DNA of 64,000 nt from an uncultured Desulfobacterales bacterium (GCA_937915545.1 CALGIJ010000012.1:124001-188000), one strand, 5' to 3'. Shown: positions 26,501 to 34,950, counted from the first letter of the stretch. The notes: generated from the letters alone by a model not told the origin. A program made the numbers and translations.

Positions 26501-27339
26501 CCGGCTTCCTCTACCCGGTGCTGCTGCCCCGGGCCGACAGGGGCTGCGTCGCCGTCGACTTCGAGAAGAACCCCCGCGAGGCCGGAATGGCCAACCGCCA
26601 GGGCATTCTCTTCCTCTTCCAGCTGCAGTTCCCCGAGGAGTCCAAGAGCCTGCGCCGCAGCTGCGGCGAGATCTTCTCCGGCCCCCTGGCCTCGGCCCTG
26701 TTCGAGGGGCGCCCACCGCGGCTGGAGATCATCGAGGCAGTTTTCCCTTTTATTCTCGGGCAAATGCATGGCATGCCGGGACCGGCCATCCCGTCGCGGG
26801 AGGAGTTCGAAGGCCGGGTCGCCGAGGTACGGCGGCTGGGCTTCTCGCGCTGGGGGGGCCAGCTCTGCCAGGACTTCGCCGCCCTGGCGCGCAAGCGGCA
26901 GACGGTGCTGCTGGCCCTCGACCAGGCCCTGCCCGGCAAAGGAAGTCCATCGCCCTACGTGAGTGGCAAGCGTCTCGAGCTGCTCGCCCATCTCGAGGAC
27001 ATCTTCCCGCGCAACCTGCCACGATTGCTCCAGCCGGTCGACTTCGCCCTTCTCCAGCGCGATCTGCAGTGCCTCGCCATCCGCATCGAGCGCATGGCCT
27101 CGCACCCGGCCAAGGACGACCTCAAGGCGGCACCCCTCGGCAAACATCTGCGGCGCCTGGCCGAGCTTGCCGACAAAATTGCCGATATGTCCCCGGAAGC
27201 GGTATTACAGGCCAATGCCTTCCGGCAGATGGTCAACGATTATCGTATCGCCCTGTTCGCCCCCGAGCTCAAGACCCGCCAGCCGGTGTCGGAGAAAAAG
27301 CTCGAGGCGCAGTGGCAGGCGGTTCTCGCCGGGAGCTGA
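23578..27339 (+). CDS. hrpA: ATP-dependent RNA helicase HrpA
   Basis: DEAH-box helicase of 1253 residues, close to E. coli HrpA (about 1300). Walker A GETGSGKTT (32-40), DEAH (128-131) and VTSATID define the motor, followed by HA2, OB-fold and a long DUF3418-type C-terminal region. HrpA acts on mRNA and collided ribosomes in E. coli (family knowledge). No Shine-Dalgarno is visible before ATG 23578, although MHIFYPETLPV is a natural start. A 47-residue membrane protein begins 3 bases after its stop. Confidence 0.94.
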   Translation: MHIFYPETLPVVAHREEILALLAEHQVIVVAGETGSGKTTQLSKMAYEALSHRDLVIGCTQPRRIAASSVAVRVAEELGPLGGLVGWKIRFTDTTSAETRIKFMTDGVLLAETRHDRLLSRYGAIIVDEAHERSLNIDFLLGYLKRLLPKRPDLKVIVTSATIDTAAFSRHFDKAPVVEVAGRSYPVTVRYRPPEEDEEGDREESMEHCLKVVDELLRDKNRGDILVFLPTERDIRETCLALEKRVRDAEVLPLYGRMAAAEQRRIFQPGGRTRVVVATNVAETSITVPGIRYVVDSGLARISHYNVRAKTTALPITRISRAAADQRRGRCGRVGPGVCIRLYSEEDYLDRPLYTQPELQRANLAAVILQMIALNLGSPESFPFLDPPQKGAIREGYQLLGELGAIDDQRRLTRRGRIMADLPIDPCIARIILAARDNACLREIKIIAAVLAIQDPRVRPADREKEADEKHQAFVHPQSDFLTLHNLWQQFHQIGGENRSWSRLKKFCQSNYLSFQRMREWIDLHEQLDDLLRRRDGFVESEQPASYGQIHQSLLTGFLRNLACKKQERLYQGAQNRELMVFPGSPQFNRSGQWIVAASFIETSRLFALTVATIEVDWVEPIAGHLCRYSWAEPHWEKKTGRVVALETVSLFGLILTSGRKVNFAQRSPKNIPLARQIFIESALVPGELSGNFPFLGENLALIAKWREVEEKLRARTIVADEQQFARFYDERLPAEVYDATSLSKFLRDRGARQRLRMSEETVLLRRPEETELLDYPPAMTIGSVRVQLHYHFSPGAEDDGITYRLPLDLALSVSPAVFEWLVPGLLRDKLTHLLKGLPKALRRKLVPINETVLWLLDELDHGRGSLLAAVEAALLKRFKFLVQRSDWPTDLPLHLQPRFVLYGDDDRVLCHGRDLRQLLAADHKQGEAPQQAEPRMNRSDEELVARWRGSEHRRWDFDGLPAAVAAYTRSGQSAGFLYPVLLPRADRGCVAVDFEKNPREAGMANRQGILFLFQLQFPEESKSLRRSCGEIFSGPLASALFEGRPPRLEIIEAVFPFILGQMHGMPGPAIPSREEFEGRVAEVRRLGFSRWGGQLCQDFAALARKRQTVLLALDQALPGKGSPSPYVSGKRLELLAHLEDIFPRNLPRLLQPVDFALLQRDLQCLAIRIERMASHPAKDDLKAAPLGKHLRRLAELADKIADMSPEAVLQANAFRQMVNDYRIALFAPELKTRQPVSEKKLEAQWQAVLAGS

Positions 27340-27342
27340 AGC

Positions 27343-27486
27343 ATGCGACGTGTCGTCTTCGGCGTTTTCCTGTGCGTCGCCGCCCTCATCCTCCTGCAGT
27401 TGCAGCAGCCGCTCTTCGGCTTGCCCCTCTTTATCTACGGCATCATCCTCATGTACGGCGGCAAGTGGCCGAAGGGCCCGCGCTGA
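27343..27486 (+). CDS. 47-residue two-segment membrane microprotein downstream of hrpA
   Basis: The peptide begins MRRVVFGVFLCVAALILLQL and has a second hydrophobic segment (FGLPLFIYGIILMYGG), ending in a basic KWPKGPR. That is a typical small inner-membrane hairpin with positive ends. The GGGAG 10 bases before its ATG lies in the hrpA tail, so it is coupled to hrpA. Its last 38 bases overlap, antisense, the end of the hybrid histidine kinase gene. Family unknown to me. Confidence 0.65.
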   Translation: MRRVVFGVFLCVAALILLQLQQPLFGLPLFIYGIILMYGGKWPKGPR

Positions 27487-29485
27487 GCGGGAGCGTCCGC
27501 GCCGTGGCGACGACATGGCGCAGGCTGTCGATGGTATAGGGCTTGGCGAGGGTGTTGACGAAACCGTAGCGGCGGCAATCGCCCATGACCGGCTCGAGAA
27601 TCGAGCCGCTCATGGCGATCACCGGCAGTCCGGCATCGATCTCATGCAACAGCCGGCAGGTCTCCACCGCCGACTCGCCATGGCCGGAGGAAAGGTCGAG
27701 GAGCACCAGGGGGCGCGTCAGCCTTGGATCGTCGACATGGCGGCGGATCTCGGCCAGGGCCTCGACTCGGCCTGTCGCCAAGGTCACCTGGTAGCCGAGA
27801 TGCTCGAGCATAATCCTGCCGATCTCACGCATGTTGGCGTCGGGATCGACGACCAGGGCTCGTTTCTCAGCCCCAGGGCCGGTGCCGGCAACCGCGACCC
27901 GTGGCGCGGGGGCCTCAAAGACCGGCAGGTAGAGGCTGACGACGGTGCCTTCCCCCGGTCGCGACTGCACCACCACATGGCCGCCGTGGTTGCGCAGGGT
28001 GGCGTAGACCACGGTCAGGCCAAGCCCCATGCCTTTCAGCGCCCCGCGCTCCTTGGTTGAATAGTAGGGGTCGAAGATGCGGAAGAGGTGCTGCGGATCG
28101 ATGCCGCGCCCATGGTCGTGGATGTCGATCTGCACGTAGCTGCCGGCGGAGAGGTACTGCCCGGAGACGAGGCGCGGCGCCTCCACCACCACCCGGCAGA
28201 GGTCGACCTCGATGGGCCGTCCGCCGCCCGCTTCGACGGCGTTCCTGAGAACATTGACGAGGGCCTGGCGCAGTTCGACGCCATCGGCGTAGACCATGGC
28301 GTCGCGGTCGGCGAGGCGCAGGGTGCAGGTGGCGCCCTCGCGGGCAAAGAATTCGTCCACCGCCCGCTGCAGCAGGGGGGCAATGGCCACCGCCTCGCGG
28401 TTAACGATACCGAGGTTGGAGAAGCAGGAGATCTGCCGGGTAAGGTCCACCGCCGCCAAGGCCGCGCGACGGCCCTGCTCGAGCAGTTTTCCCCGCTCTT
28501 CACCGCTCTGCCGCGAGCCGTAAAGGGCGAGAATGTCGAGGTTGCCGCAGATCACCGTCAGCAGGTTGTTGAAGTCGTGGGCGACACCACCGGCCATGAT
28601 ACTCATCGCATCCATCTTCTTGACGAGACGGATGGCGTCATCAAAGGCCTTGCCATGCTCTTCGGCCTGGTACTGACGGGTGATGTCGCTCATGAAGCAC
28701 AGGCCGAAGCAATCCTCGCCCTCGGCGACGACCAGCAGCGAACCGACGATGATGCGGCCGTTATGGCGCAACGGCAGCTCCTCGGCGATTTCAAGCTGCC
28801 CGCGCCCCCCGCCGACCAGCTGTTCATGCACCCAGCGCCGTACCGCCGGGCCGAGCTCGCCCCAGGGGATGGCCGAGGCGAAGTCGCGCCCGACGAGCAT
28901 CTCCTCGCCGACGCCGAGCATCTCCAGGGCGGCGCGGTTGACGGCGACGATGCGCCCGTCGCCGCTGGTTTCGACGATGCCCTGTGCGAGGTTGGCGAGT
29001 ATGGCGGCGAGATGGCGTTTCTCCGAGAGCAGCTCCCTGGTCACCTCGAGCGGTGCGATGCCACTGTGAATACGCGGCTCGAGGCGGCGAATATCACCAG
29101 CCCCGCCCTGGCGCTCCTTGAAGGCGCGCAGGGCCTCGCGGAGGTGGGCGCGCATTTCCGCCAGGCCACCCTTGGCGATGCACATATCGCAGCCGGTGAC
29201 ACGCAGGATGCGCTCCTCGTCCTCGGCGATGATCGCCGAAAGCACGACAAGAAAGACATGGCGATGCCGAGGTGTCTGCCGCAGGATACGGCACAGCTGC
29301 TCGCCGTCGACGGACGGCATGATGAGATCGGTGAACACCACCTCGGGGTCATAGGAGGCGAGGAGTTGCAGGGCCTCGAGACCGGTGCCGGCACAGCGCA
29401 CCATGCAGCCCTCCTGCTCGAGCATGGTCGACACCGCTTTGAGGAACACCGCGTTGTTGTCCACGACAAGGGCCTTGATGGCCAT
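27449..29485 (-). CDS. Hybrid sensor histidine kinase (REC-PAS-HisKA-HATPase-REC)
   Basis: A soluble 678-residue hybrid kinase with no transmembrane segment. An N-terminal receiver has D53 in FTDLIMP, though one of the usual acidic pair at 9-10 is Asn. A PAS domain spans about 155-275. The phosphoacceptor H303 is in GGVAHDFNNLL, a NtrB-like dimerisation motif. The ATPase has NVLRNAVEA (411-419), DHGRGI (457-462) and GMGLGL (485-490). A C-terminal receiver has D597 in VLLDLSS. It sits 31 bases after a lone receiver gene and is the last gene of a kdsB-YvcK-like-receiver-kinase run. A GAGAGG Shine-Dalgarno supports the ATG. Confidence 0.9.
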   Translation of the reverse strand: MAIKALVVDNNAVFLKAVSTMLEQEGCMVRCAGTGLEALQLLASYDPEVVFTDLIMPSVDGEQLCRILRQTPRHRHVFLVVLSAIIAEDEERILRVTGCDMCIAKGGLAEMRAHLREALRAFKERQGGAGDIRRLEPRIHSGIAPLEVTRELLSEKRHLAAILANLAQGIVETSGDGRIVAVNRAALEMLGVGEEMLVGRDFASAIPWGELGPAVRRWVHEQLVGGGRGQLEIAEELPLRHNGRIIVGSLLVVAEGEDCFGLCFMSDITRQYQAEEHGKAFDDAIRLVKKMDAMSIMAGGVAHDFNNLLTVICGNLDILALYGSRQSGEERGKLLEQGRRAALAAVDLTRQISCFSNLGIVNREAVAIAPLLQRAVDEFFAREGATCTLRLADRDAMVYADGVELRQALVNVLRNAVEAGGGRPIEVDLCRVVVEAPRLVSGQYLSAGSYVQIDIHDHGRGIDPQHLFRIFDPYYSTKERGALKGMGLGLTVVYATLRNHGGHVVVQSRPGEGTVVSLYLPVFEAPAPRVAVAGTGPGAEKRALVVDPDANMREIGRIMLEHLGYQVTLATGRVEALAEIRRHVDDPRLTRPLVLLDLSSGHGESAVETCRLLHEIDAGLPVIAMSGSILEPVMGDCRRYGFVNTLAKPYTIDSLRHVVATARTLPLSAGPSATCRRT

Positions 29486-29516
29486 GAATACCTCTCCGCT
29501 GGCAGTGATTATGCTG

Positions 29517-29894
29517 TCATAGCCGGGCCCGGTAACCCGGCCAGGCCTTGATCGCCTCGATCATGGCGACCATGTCCAGGGGTTTGGCGAAGATCTTCCA
29601 CGCCCCGAGCTGCTGAGCCATGGCGAGATAGGCATGGGCACCGATATGGCCGCCTCCCGAGATGGCGATGATCCCGACCTCGGGGAACTCTTTGGCAAAG
29701 TGGCCGATGGTCTCGATGCCCTCCTGCTCCGGCATGATGAGGTCGCATATGACCACATCGGCCGAGTGACGACGGTGCACCTCGAGGCCCTTCCTGCCAT
29801 TGTCGGCCTCGAATACCGCGAACCCTTCCCGCTCCAGCCAGCTGCGGATGAGATCGCGAATGCTCGCTTCGTCGTCGATGACGAGAATGTTCAT
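29517..29894 (-). CDS. Single-domain response regulator (receiver only)
   Basis: A CheY-like receiver of 125 residues without output domain. It has the acidic pair in VIDDEAS, phosphoacceptor aspartate in VICDLIMPEQEG, the conserved Ser in IAISGGG and Lys in FAKPLD. The ATG at 29894 is chosen because it follows AGGAGG and starts the domain exactly; an upstream extension in frame is only shadow sequence. Its start overlaps the stop of the YvcK-like gene by 4 bases, and the hybrid kinase follows. It may relay phosphate from that kinase or bind a partner protein. Confidence 0.9.
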   Translation of the reverse strand: MNILVIDDEASIRDLIRSWLEREGFAVFEADNGRKGLEVHRRHSADVVICDLIMPEQEGIETIGHFAKEFPEVGIIAISGGGHIGAHAYLAMAQQLGAWKIFAKPLDMVAMIEAIKAWPGYRARL

Positions 29895-32224
29895 GCCCTT
29901 CCTCCTGCCACGCCGCCCGGTCGCTCCCGTCCTTCCTCGGCAAAGACCACATCCCGGAAGAAAGCAACCATCTGCTTGCGACGATCGGCCATGCGCAGTT
30001 GCTCGGGGATGAGATCGGTATGGTCGATCTTCATCACCGACATCTTGTATTCTATATGGCTGGCGAGACGGTTGTCGATATACCAGGCATACATCAGCCC
30101 CATGAGCAGCCCCGGCGGGGTGAACCCTTCGCCTCTGTTGACCAGCCGCGTGTAGTGCAAGGGATCCTCGGTGGGACACATGCGCGACAGAAAGAGAAAA
30201 GTGGCAAGCTCCATGGAGGTGAAGTAGCACTGGCGCTGCCCCTCCGGTCGCAGCCGGAGGTGGTAGACGCGGCCGAGGTTACTGCCGTCGATGACCACGT
30301 CGACCATCTCCTTGACGAGGGCGTAGTCGCCGAGCAGCGACTCCCCGAGGGCGATGGTCAGGGCGATTTCCAACTTTTGCCGCAAGGCCACCTGGTCGGC
30401 GCGGATCTTGATGGTGCGGTCGGTGGGATCGAAAAAGGAGAAGACATTGTCCCACTGCTGGTCGCGGTTCCACGCCTCGGGATCAACGGTGACGATCCCC
30501 TGGCAGTGGCCGAGGTGGCCAAGGGGGATGACCGGGTATTCCCAGAGGATGTCGCCGACTGCTGTCCGCAGCCGGGCCATGTCGGGGGCCGGACCCTGTC
30601 CAAAATGGCGGAGGTCGAGGCCGGCGACCAGACGCCCGATATCGGCGTGGCGGTGGCAGGGCAGCATCGCCCGACCGCCGGGGGGAGCGACACGCGTGGC
30701 AATGACCGACGCCCCTTTGCCATTGCCCGGTGCCGAGGCCGCCAGGGTCATGAAGCAATGGCGGGCGTTGTAGAGCCCTTTGACGGCCATGGCGAGGTCG
30801 CCCGGATCGTGCTGGATGACGCCGCGCTCGGAAAGGGCCTCGCGTGAGTAGACACCGCACTCGATGGGCAGGTACTGCTGGTCGGAGACCGCCTGGCGGT
30901 CGACGTAGATCGGCGCCTTGCCCTCCACCGCGTAGCGCTGCAGCACCGAGGCGGGAATGTCGCCCAGGGAGATGCACAGCACCTCGTTGAAGAGTCCGCA
31001 GATGCCTCCGGGGATGTTGGCGGCATAGGCGCGGATCATATCGGAGACGTGGAACTTGCGTTCAGGGTCGGCAAGGCTGAGGTCGGTCTCGCCGGCCTGC
31101 ACCCAGAGATTGGCGACAAGAATCTTCAGCGCTTTGGCATTGCGGCGCACCGCCTCGGCGAGGCCCGGCACCTTGAACACCGGAATGATCGAGGAATAGA
31201 GGCTGCCGGGGGCGAGGATAAGGATATCGGCTTTCTCGATTTCATCGAGAACTTCATCGTAAATCCTCACCGTATCGCAATAATCGACGCTCACCCCCTC
31301 CACCGGGAAGCCGCGCCGCGACTGGCTCAGCCGATGTTCGCCAACCACCTCGACGCCGTTGGCGTAGCGCACCCGCAGCTGCGCCGGGGTGGAGGTGCAG
31401 GGCAGCACCGCTCGCTCGCAGAGGCCGATGAGCTGGCCGAGACCGTCGATACCTTTGAGGACGGCAGGATGCAGCAGTTCCTGGTCTCTCTCCAGGAGAG
31501 CGTTGTCGATGTCGCCCTCGAGCTCGCGGTAGATGGCCGCCGCCACCAGGAGGTTGCCGAGGCAGTGGGGCCGGGAGAGCGTGGCAGCGAGGCGGGGCTC
31601 GTCAAGGAGGTACTCGAGGAGCAGGCGCAGCGCATGGCGCAGCTCGGCGGGCAAGCCCTGCAACTCTTTCTCCACCATGGCGAATTCCCGGCAATGGCGA
31701 TGAAAGGGCGGCGAAAAGCGCAGGTTGAAGATCGCCGCCAGGCGGGCAACGAGAATTTTCGCCTCGAAGGCGTCGACGTTATACCGTTTCTGCACATTGC
31801 CACTGACGATCGACGACAGCAGCACATGGCGCAGGTCGCCAAGGGCCATCAGCGGCAGGTCCTTGAGCAGCTCACCGGTGGAACCGCCGTTGTCGGTGAC
31901 GCAGACCACCGACCGGGTCTGCGGGAAGATCTCCTTGAGGCCGACGAAGGGGTTGCGCGTCCAGCCCTGGCTGCGCGAGTCGCCGCCGACGATGTTGGAC
32001 AGCCCGGTGCCGCCGCCGAAGACCACGACCCGGACCTCGTCGACGGCGCCGGCGAAAAGCTCGCGGCGCAGCTCGTAGAGGAGGTTGCGCGCCGGGGACG
32101 GCAGCCCCTCGGGAACACCACGCAGCATCAGGTCGACGATCTTCTCCCGCAAGTCGAGTTGCGGCAAAAGGTCTAGAGGCGATAGCCGTACCTCTTCGAT
32201 CTCGCGAATTTTCTTACCTATCAC
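29891..32224 (-). CDS. YvcK/CofD-fold protein with long C-terminal extension
   Basis: A 777-residue protein whose first 400 residues match the YvcK/CofD nucleotide-sugar-binding fold: FGGGTGLS (69-76), TDNGGSTG (110-117), MALGDLRH, LAPGSLYSSIIP and VQAGETD. Bacillus YvcK binds UDP-GlcNAc and tunes carbon and cell-wall metabolism (family knowledge). The usual length is 300-450; here a further 370-residue region, with MLPCHRHADIG and DPTDRTIKIRADQV, is unknown to me. It starts with GTG behind GAGG. Neighbours kdsB upstream and a coupled receiver downstream suggest regulated envelope or carbon metabolism. Confidence 0.8.
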   Translation of the reverse strand: MIGKKIREIEEVRLSPLDLLPQLDLREKIVDLMLRGVPEGLPSPARNLLYELRRELFAGAVDEVRVVVFGGGTGLSNIVGGDSRSQGWTRNPFVGLKEIFPQTRSVVCVTDNGGSTGELLKDLPLMALGDLRHVLLSSIVSGNVQKRYNVDAFEAKILVARLAAIFNLRFSPPFHRHCREFAMVEKELQGLPAELRHALRLLLEYLLDEPRLAATLSRPHCLGNLLVAAAIYRELEGDIDNALLERDQELLHPAVLKGIDGLGQLIGLCERAVLPCTSTPAQLRVRYANGVEVVGEHRLSQSRRGFPVEGVSVDYCDTVRIYDEVLDEIEKADILILAPGSLYSSIIPVFKVPGLAEAVRRNAKALKILVANLWVQAGETDLSLADPERKFHVSDMIRAYAANIPGGICGLFNEVLCISLGDIPASVLQRYAVEGKAPIYVDRQAVSDQQYLPIECGVYSREALSERGVIQHDPGDLAMAVKGLYNARHCFMTLAASAPGNGKGASVIATRVAPPGGRAMLPCHRHADIGRLVAGLDLRHFGQGPAPDMARLRTAVGDILWEYPVIPLGHLGHCQGIVTVDPEAWNRDQQWDNVFSFFDPTDRTIKIRADQVALRQKLEIALTIALGESLLGDYALVKEMVDVVIDGSNLGRVYHLRLRPEGQRQCYFTSMELATFLFLSRMCPTEDPLHYTRLVNRGEGFTPPGLLMGLMYAWYIDNRLASHIEYKMSVMKIDHTDLIPEQLRMADRRKQMVAFFRDVVFAEEGRERPGGVAGGRA

Positions 32225-32296
32225 CGGTAGCCTCGGAAAGGGTTGGGGTCAATATCCTTACCCATTGTCGGCGCTTTTGCCCCGACAGTCAACCGA

Positions 32297-33058
32297 TTAT
32301 CGCCCGGCGGCGAGAAATCGCTCCGCCCGCGCCAACTCCTCGGGGGTATCGACCTCGATGGAGTCGTGCTCGGTGACCACCAGCTTGATCTTGTAGCCAT
32401 ACTCGAGGGCACGCAGCTGTTCGAGTTTTTCGAAGCGTTCCCACTCGCCTTCGGGCAGGGCGACGAAGGACAGCAAAAAGCCCTTGCGATAGGCGTAGAA
32501 GCCGAGATGCTTGTAATAGGTGGGTCGACTCTGCTCCTCCGGGTTGCGCTGGAAGGGAATCGGCGATCGGGAAAAATAGAGAGCGTTGAAATCGCGGTCA
32601 AAAACCGTTTTGACATGATTGGGGTCGTCGATCTCCTCGGGGCGACGGATGCGGTAGATGAGCGTCGACATCGGCAGGGCCGGGTCGTCGAGGAGCGGTT
32701 GCGCCACCTGATGGACCACCTCCGGCGGGAAGAGCGGTTGGTCGCCCTGGATATTGACGACGACATCGTGCTCGGAGATGCGCAGCAACTCGGCCGCCTC
32801 GGCGAGGCGGTCTGAGCCGGAGACATGGTTGCTGCGGGTCATGACGTACTCGCCGCCGAAGCCGGCGACACATTGCGCGATGCGCTCGTCATCGGTGGCC
32901 ACCACCACCCGGCTGAGCAATGCCACGCCCCTGGCACGCTCCACCACGTGCTGGATCATCGGCTTGCCGGCGAGGCTGGCCAGCGGCTTGCCGGGGAATC
33001 GGTTGGACTGATAACGGGCGGGAATGATGGCGATGACATCTGGTCTATGACTGGGCAT
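32297..33058 (-). CDS. kdsB: 3-deoxy-manno-octulosonate cytidylyltransferase
   Basis: Activates Kdo as CMP-Kdo for lipopolysaccharide, so the cell has a Gram-negative outer membrane. It has 253 residues from the ATG at 33058, which begins the conserved region ending IIPARYQSNRFPGKPL; a TTG further up would add 17 residues. NIQGDQPLFPP and VDTPEELARAERFL are classic. It ends 72 bases before the YvcK-like gene on the same strand. Other Kdo genes (kdsA, kdsC, kdsD) are not in the window. Confidence 0.95.
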   Translation of the reverse strand: MPSHRPDVIAIIPARYQSNRFPGKPLASLAGKPMIQHVVERARGVALLSRVVVATDDERIAQCVAGFGGEYVMTRSNHVSGSDRLAEAAELLRISEHDVVVNIQGDQPLFPPEVVHQVAQPLLDDPALPMSTLIYRIRRPEEIDDPNHVKTVFDRDFNALYFSRSPIPFQRNPEEQSRPTYYKHLGFYAYRKGFLLSFVALPEGEWERFEKLEQLRALEYGYKIKLVVTEHDSIEVDTPEELARAERFLAAGR

Positions 33059-33160
33059 GGCAAGGTCCCTGTAGTTATTTGCGCAAGCCTCGGGTAAGGT
33101 GCGCGGCAAGGCTGCAAAGGAAAAGGTTTCGTATCGAAAAAATGGCTGCAGGCAAGCGAT

Positions 33161-33982
33161 GTGATTGAGATAACCGTTGTATCTACAATACCTTCAGGGA
33201 TATTTCCACAAAAAGCACTGGAGCTCGGGGCAAAACTCGGCCTGCCGGCCGCCACCGATCCCGCACAGTGCCACACCCCCCTGCTCCTCGCCTACACCGC
33301 CGAAGGTCTGCAGCTGCTGCATCGCCCCGCCCCGGCGAAGAGATATACCACCCTCCTCGCCATCGATTTCGTTGGCGGCAAGAATGGGTACCGCCTCCAG
33401 AACGAGCGCACCACCCGCCAACCCCTGGCCCGCGCCGCGGGCATCAGGCCGGGCTATCGCCCGACGGTCCTCGACGCCACCGCCGGTCTCGGCGGCGACG
33501 CTTTCGTCCTCGCCAGCCTCGGCTGCCAGGTGACCATGTGTGAGCGCTCGCCGCTCCTCGCCGCCCTCCTCGACGACGCCCTGAGCCGTGCCCGGCAGGC
33601 CTTTCCCCTGGCTGCGGAGGCTGCGTCGCGCCTCACCCTCCTCGGCATCGACGCCCGCCACCATCTCACCGCGGCAGAGGTCTCCTACCAGACCATCTAC
33701 CTCGACCCGATGTACCCGCAGCGCAGCCAGTCGGCCCTCAACCGCCAGACCATGCGCGCCATCCGCATGCTGGTCGGCGACGATGACGACAGCGGGCAGC
33801 TTCTCGAGCTGGCGCGGCTGCGGGCGACGGAGCGGGTGGCGGTGAAACGCCCGCAGCCCTCCCCGCACCTGAACGAGACCAGGCCCAGCCACGCCATCTT
33901 CATGAAGAACAGCAGGTTTGACGTCTATCTTGCCGTAGAAAGGATACTTTCCACTACTTGTGATATTTCTCCCCCGCCCTGA
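33161..33982 (+). CDS. rsmJ: 16S rRNA (guanine1516-N2)-methyltransferase-like protein
   Basis: SAM-dependent methyltransferase of the RsmJ family, 273 residues. The SAM site is LDATAGLGGDAFVLASLG and the catalytic DPMYPQRS (DPPY-like) follows; KNGYRLQNERTTRQPLARA in the N-terminal half is family-typical. It starts with GTG 33161 with only a weak ribosome site. Its last 29 bases overlap the end of rlmH antisense, so two rRNA methyltransferase genes converge tail to tail. Confidence 0.87.
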   Translation: MIEITVVSTIPSGIFPQKALELGAKLGLPAATDPAQCHTPLLLAYTAEGLQLLHRPAPAKRYTTLLAIDFVGGKNGYRLQNERTTRQPLARAAGIRPGYRPTVLDATAGLGGDAFVLASLGCQVTMCERSPLLAALLDDALSRARQAFPLAAEAASRLTLLGIDARHHLTAAEVSYQTIYLDPMYPQRSQSALNRQTMRAIRMLVGDDDDSGQLLELARLRATERVAVKRPQPSPHLNETRPSHAIFMKNSRFDVYLAVERILSTTCDISPPP

Positions 33983-34421
33983 TGGTATAGGCGCGGTAGA
34001 GCTGCTCGATGAGCAGCAGGCGGGCCATGTCGTGGGTGAAGATCATGCGTGACAGGGAGAGGAGCAGGTCGGCGCGGGCCAGTACCGGCGGCGGGTGGCC
34101 ATCGGGACCGCCGATGAGGTAGCAGACCTGTTTCACCCCCCGTGTCTCCCAGTCGCCGATGAGGTTCGCCAATTCCTCCGAGGAGAGCTGCTTCCCACCG
34201 GGGTCGAGAGCCACAACCAGGGCCCCCGCCGGCACCGCCTGCAGCAAGGAGCGCCCCTCGGCCTCCGCCGCCTGGCGGGGGGAGAGGGCTCCGCGGGGGC
34301 GGTCCTTGAGGACGGTGAGGGAGAAAGTGGTGTAGTGGTGCAGACGGCCGGCGTAGAGGGAAACGCCCTCGGTGACGAAGCTTTCCTTGGCCTTGCCCAG
34401 GCACAACACCTCGTGTTTCAC
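33954..34421 (-). CDS. rlmH: 23S rRNA (pseudouridine1915-N3)-methyltransferase RlmH
   Basis: SPOUT-class methyltransferase modifying pseudouridine 1915 of 23S rRNA; 155 residues, normal size. The knot motifs LVVALDPGGKQLSSEE and LIGGPDGH and the C-terminal LLLIEQLYRAYTI are clear. The start is GTG behind GGGGAG. It is the last gene of a yqgE-ykgJ-rlmH run on the minus strand and overlaps rsmJ at its 3' end. Confidence 0.94.
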   Translation of the reverse strand: MKHEVLCLGKAKESFVTEGVSLYAGRLHHYTTFSLTVLKDRPRGALSPRQAAEAEGRSLLQAVPAGALVVALDPGGKQLSSEELANLIGDWETRGVKQVCYLIGGPDGHPPPVLARADLLLSLSRMIFTHDMARLLLIEQLYRAYTIRAGEKYHK

Positions 34422-34437
34422 CGGCCCGCTCCCCGTC

Positions 34438-34836
34438 TCAGCAGACGATGTCGCCCTGCCGGAGGAGCTCGTCGAGGAGACGGCAGAAACGCTCGTAGGG
34501 CAGGTCGCCGCGCAGGCCGGGGCAGGAAGTGGCGATGGCCGAGTAGTTGCTCTCGTCCTTGAGGATCGCCGGATGCAGCGGCCACTGGGCGCAGCGGTGC
34601 GGCCTGGCCCGGTGGACGAGGCAACCCTGCCGGTAGAAGATACAGTGCCCGTCCACCGTCTTCATCTGCACCGAGGAACCGTTCTGCCGCAGGTAGCGGG
34701 AGAAGAGCTCCTCGCGGGAGAGGCCGAGGGCCTCGCCCATACGATTGAGATCGTCCTCGTCGAGGGAGACGGTGGTCTCCCCCTGGCAGCACGAGCCGCA
34801 GCGTTGACAGGTAAACAGCTCCCCAGGGGAAATCAT
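34438..34836 (-). CDS. YkgJ-family CxxCxxCC metal-binding protein
   Basis: A 132-residue protein of the YkgJ zinc/iron-chelating family. The N-terminal signature CQRCGSCC (10-17) is followed by CIFY, CLVH, HRCAQWPLHP and a late Cys in SCPG, the eight-cysteine pattern of the family. Function is unknown, though a metal cluster is likely. It lies 17 bases before rlmH and 114 bases after yqgE on the same strand. Confidence 0.85.
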   Translation of the reverse strand: MISPGELFTCQRCGSCCQGETTVSLDEDDLNRMGEALGLSREELFSRYLRQNGSSVQMKTVDGHCIFYRQGCLVHRARPHRCAQWPLHPAILKDESNYSAIATSCPGLRGDLPYERFCRLLDELLRQGDIVC

Positions 34837-34950
34837 GGTCTTTGGCGGGCAGAGGGTGAAAAGAAGAATGACAGGGGCCGCAGGTCGCGCAGTATACCCA
34901 GCGCCAGCCCTTCATGCATGGAAAAACGGCCACCCCGGACAGTGCAGGCC

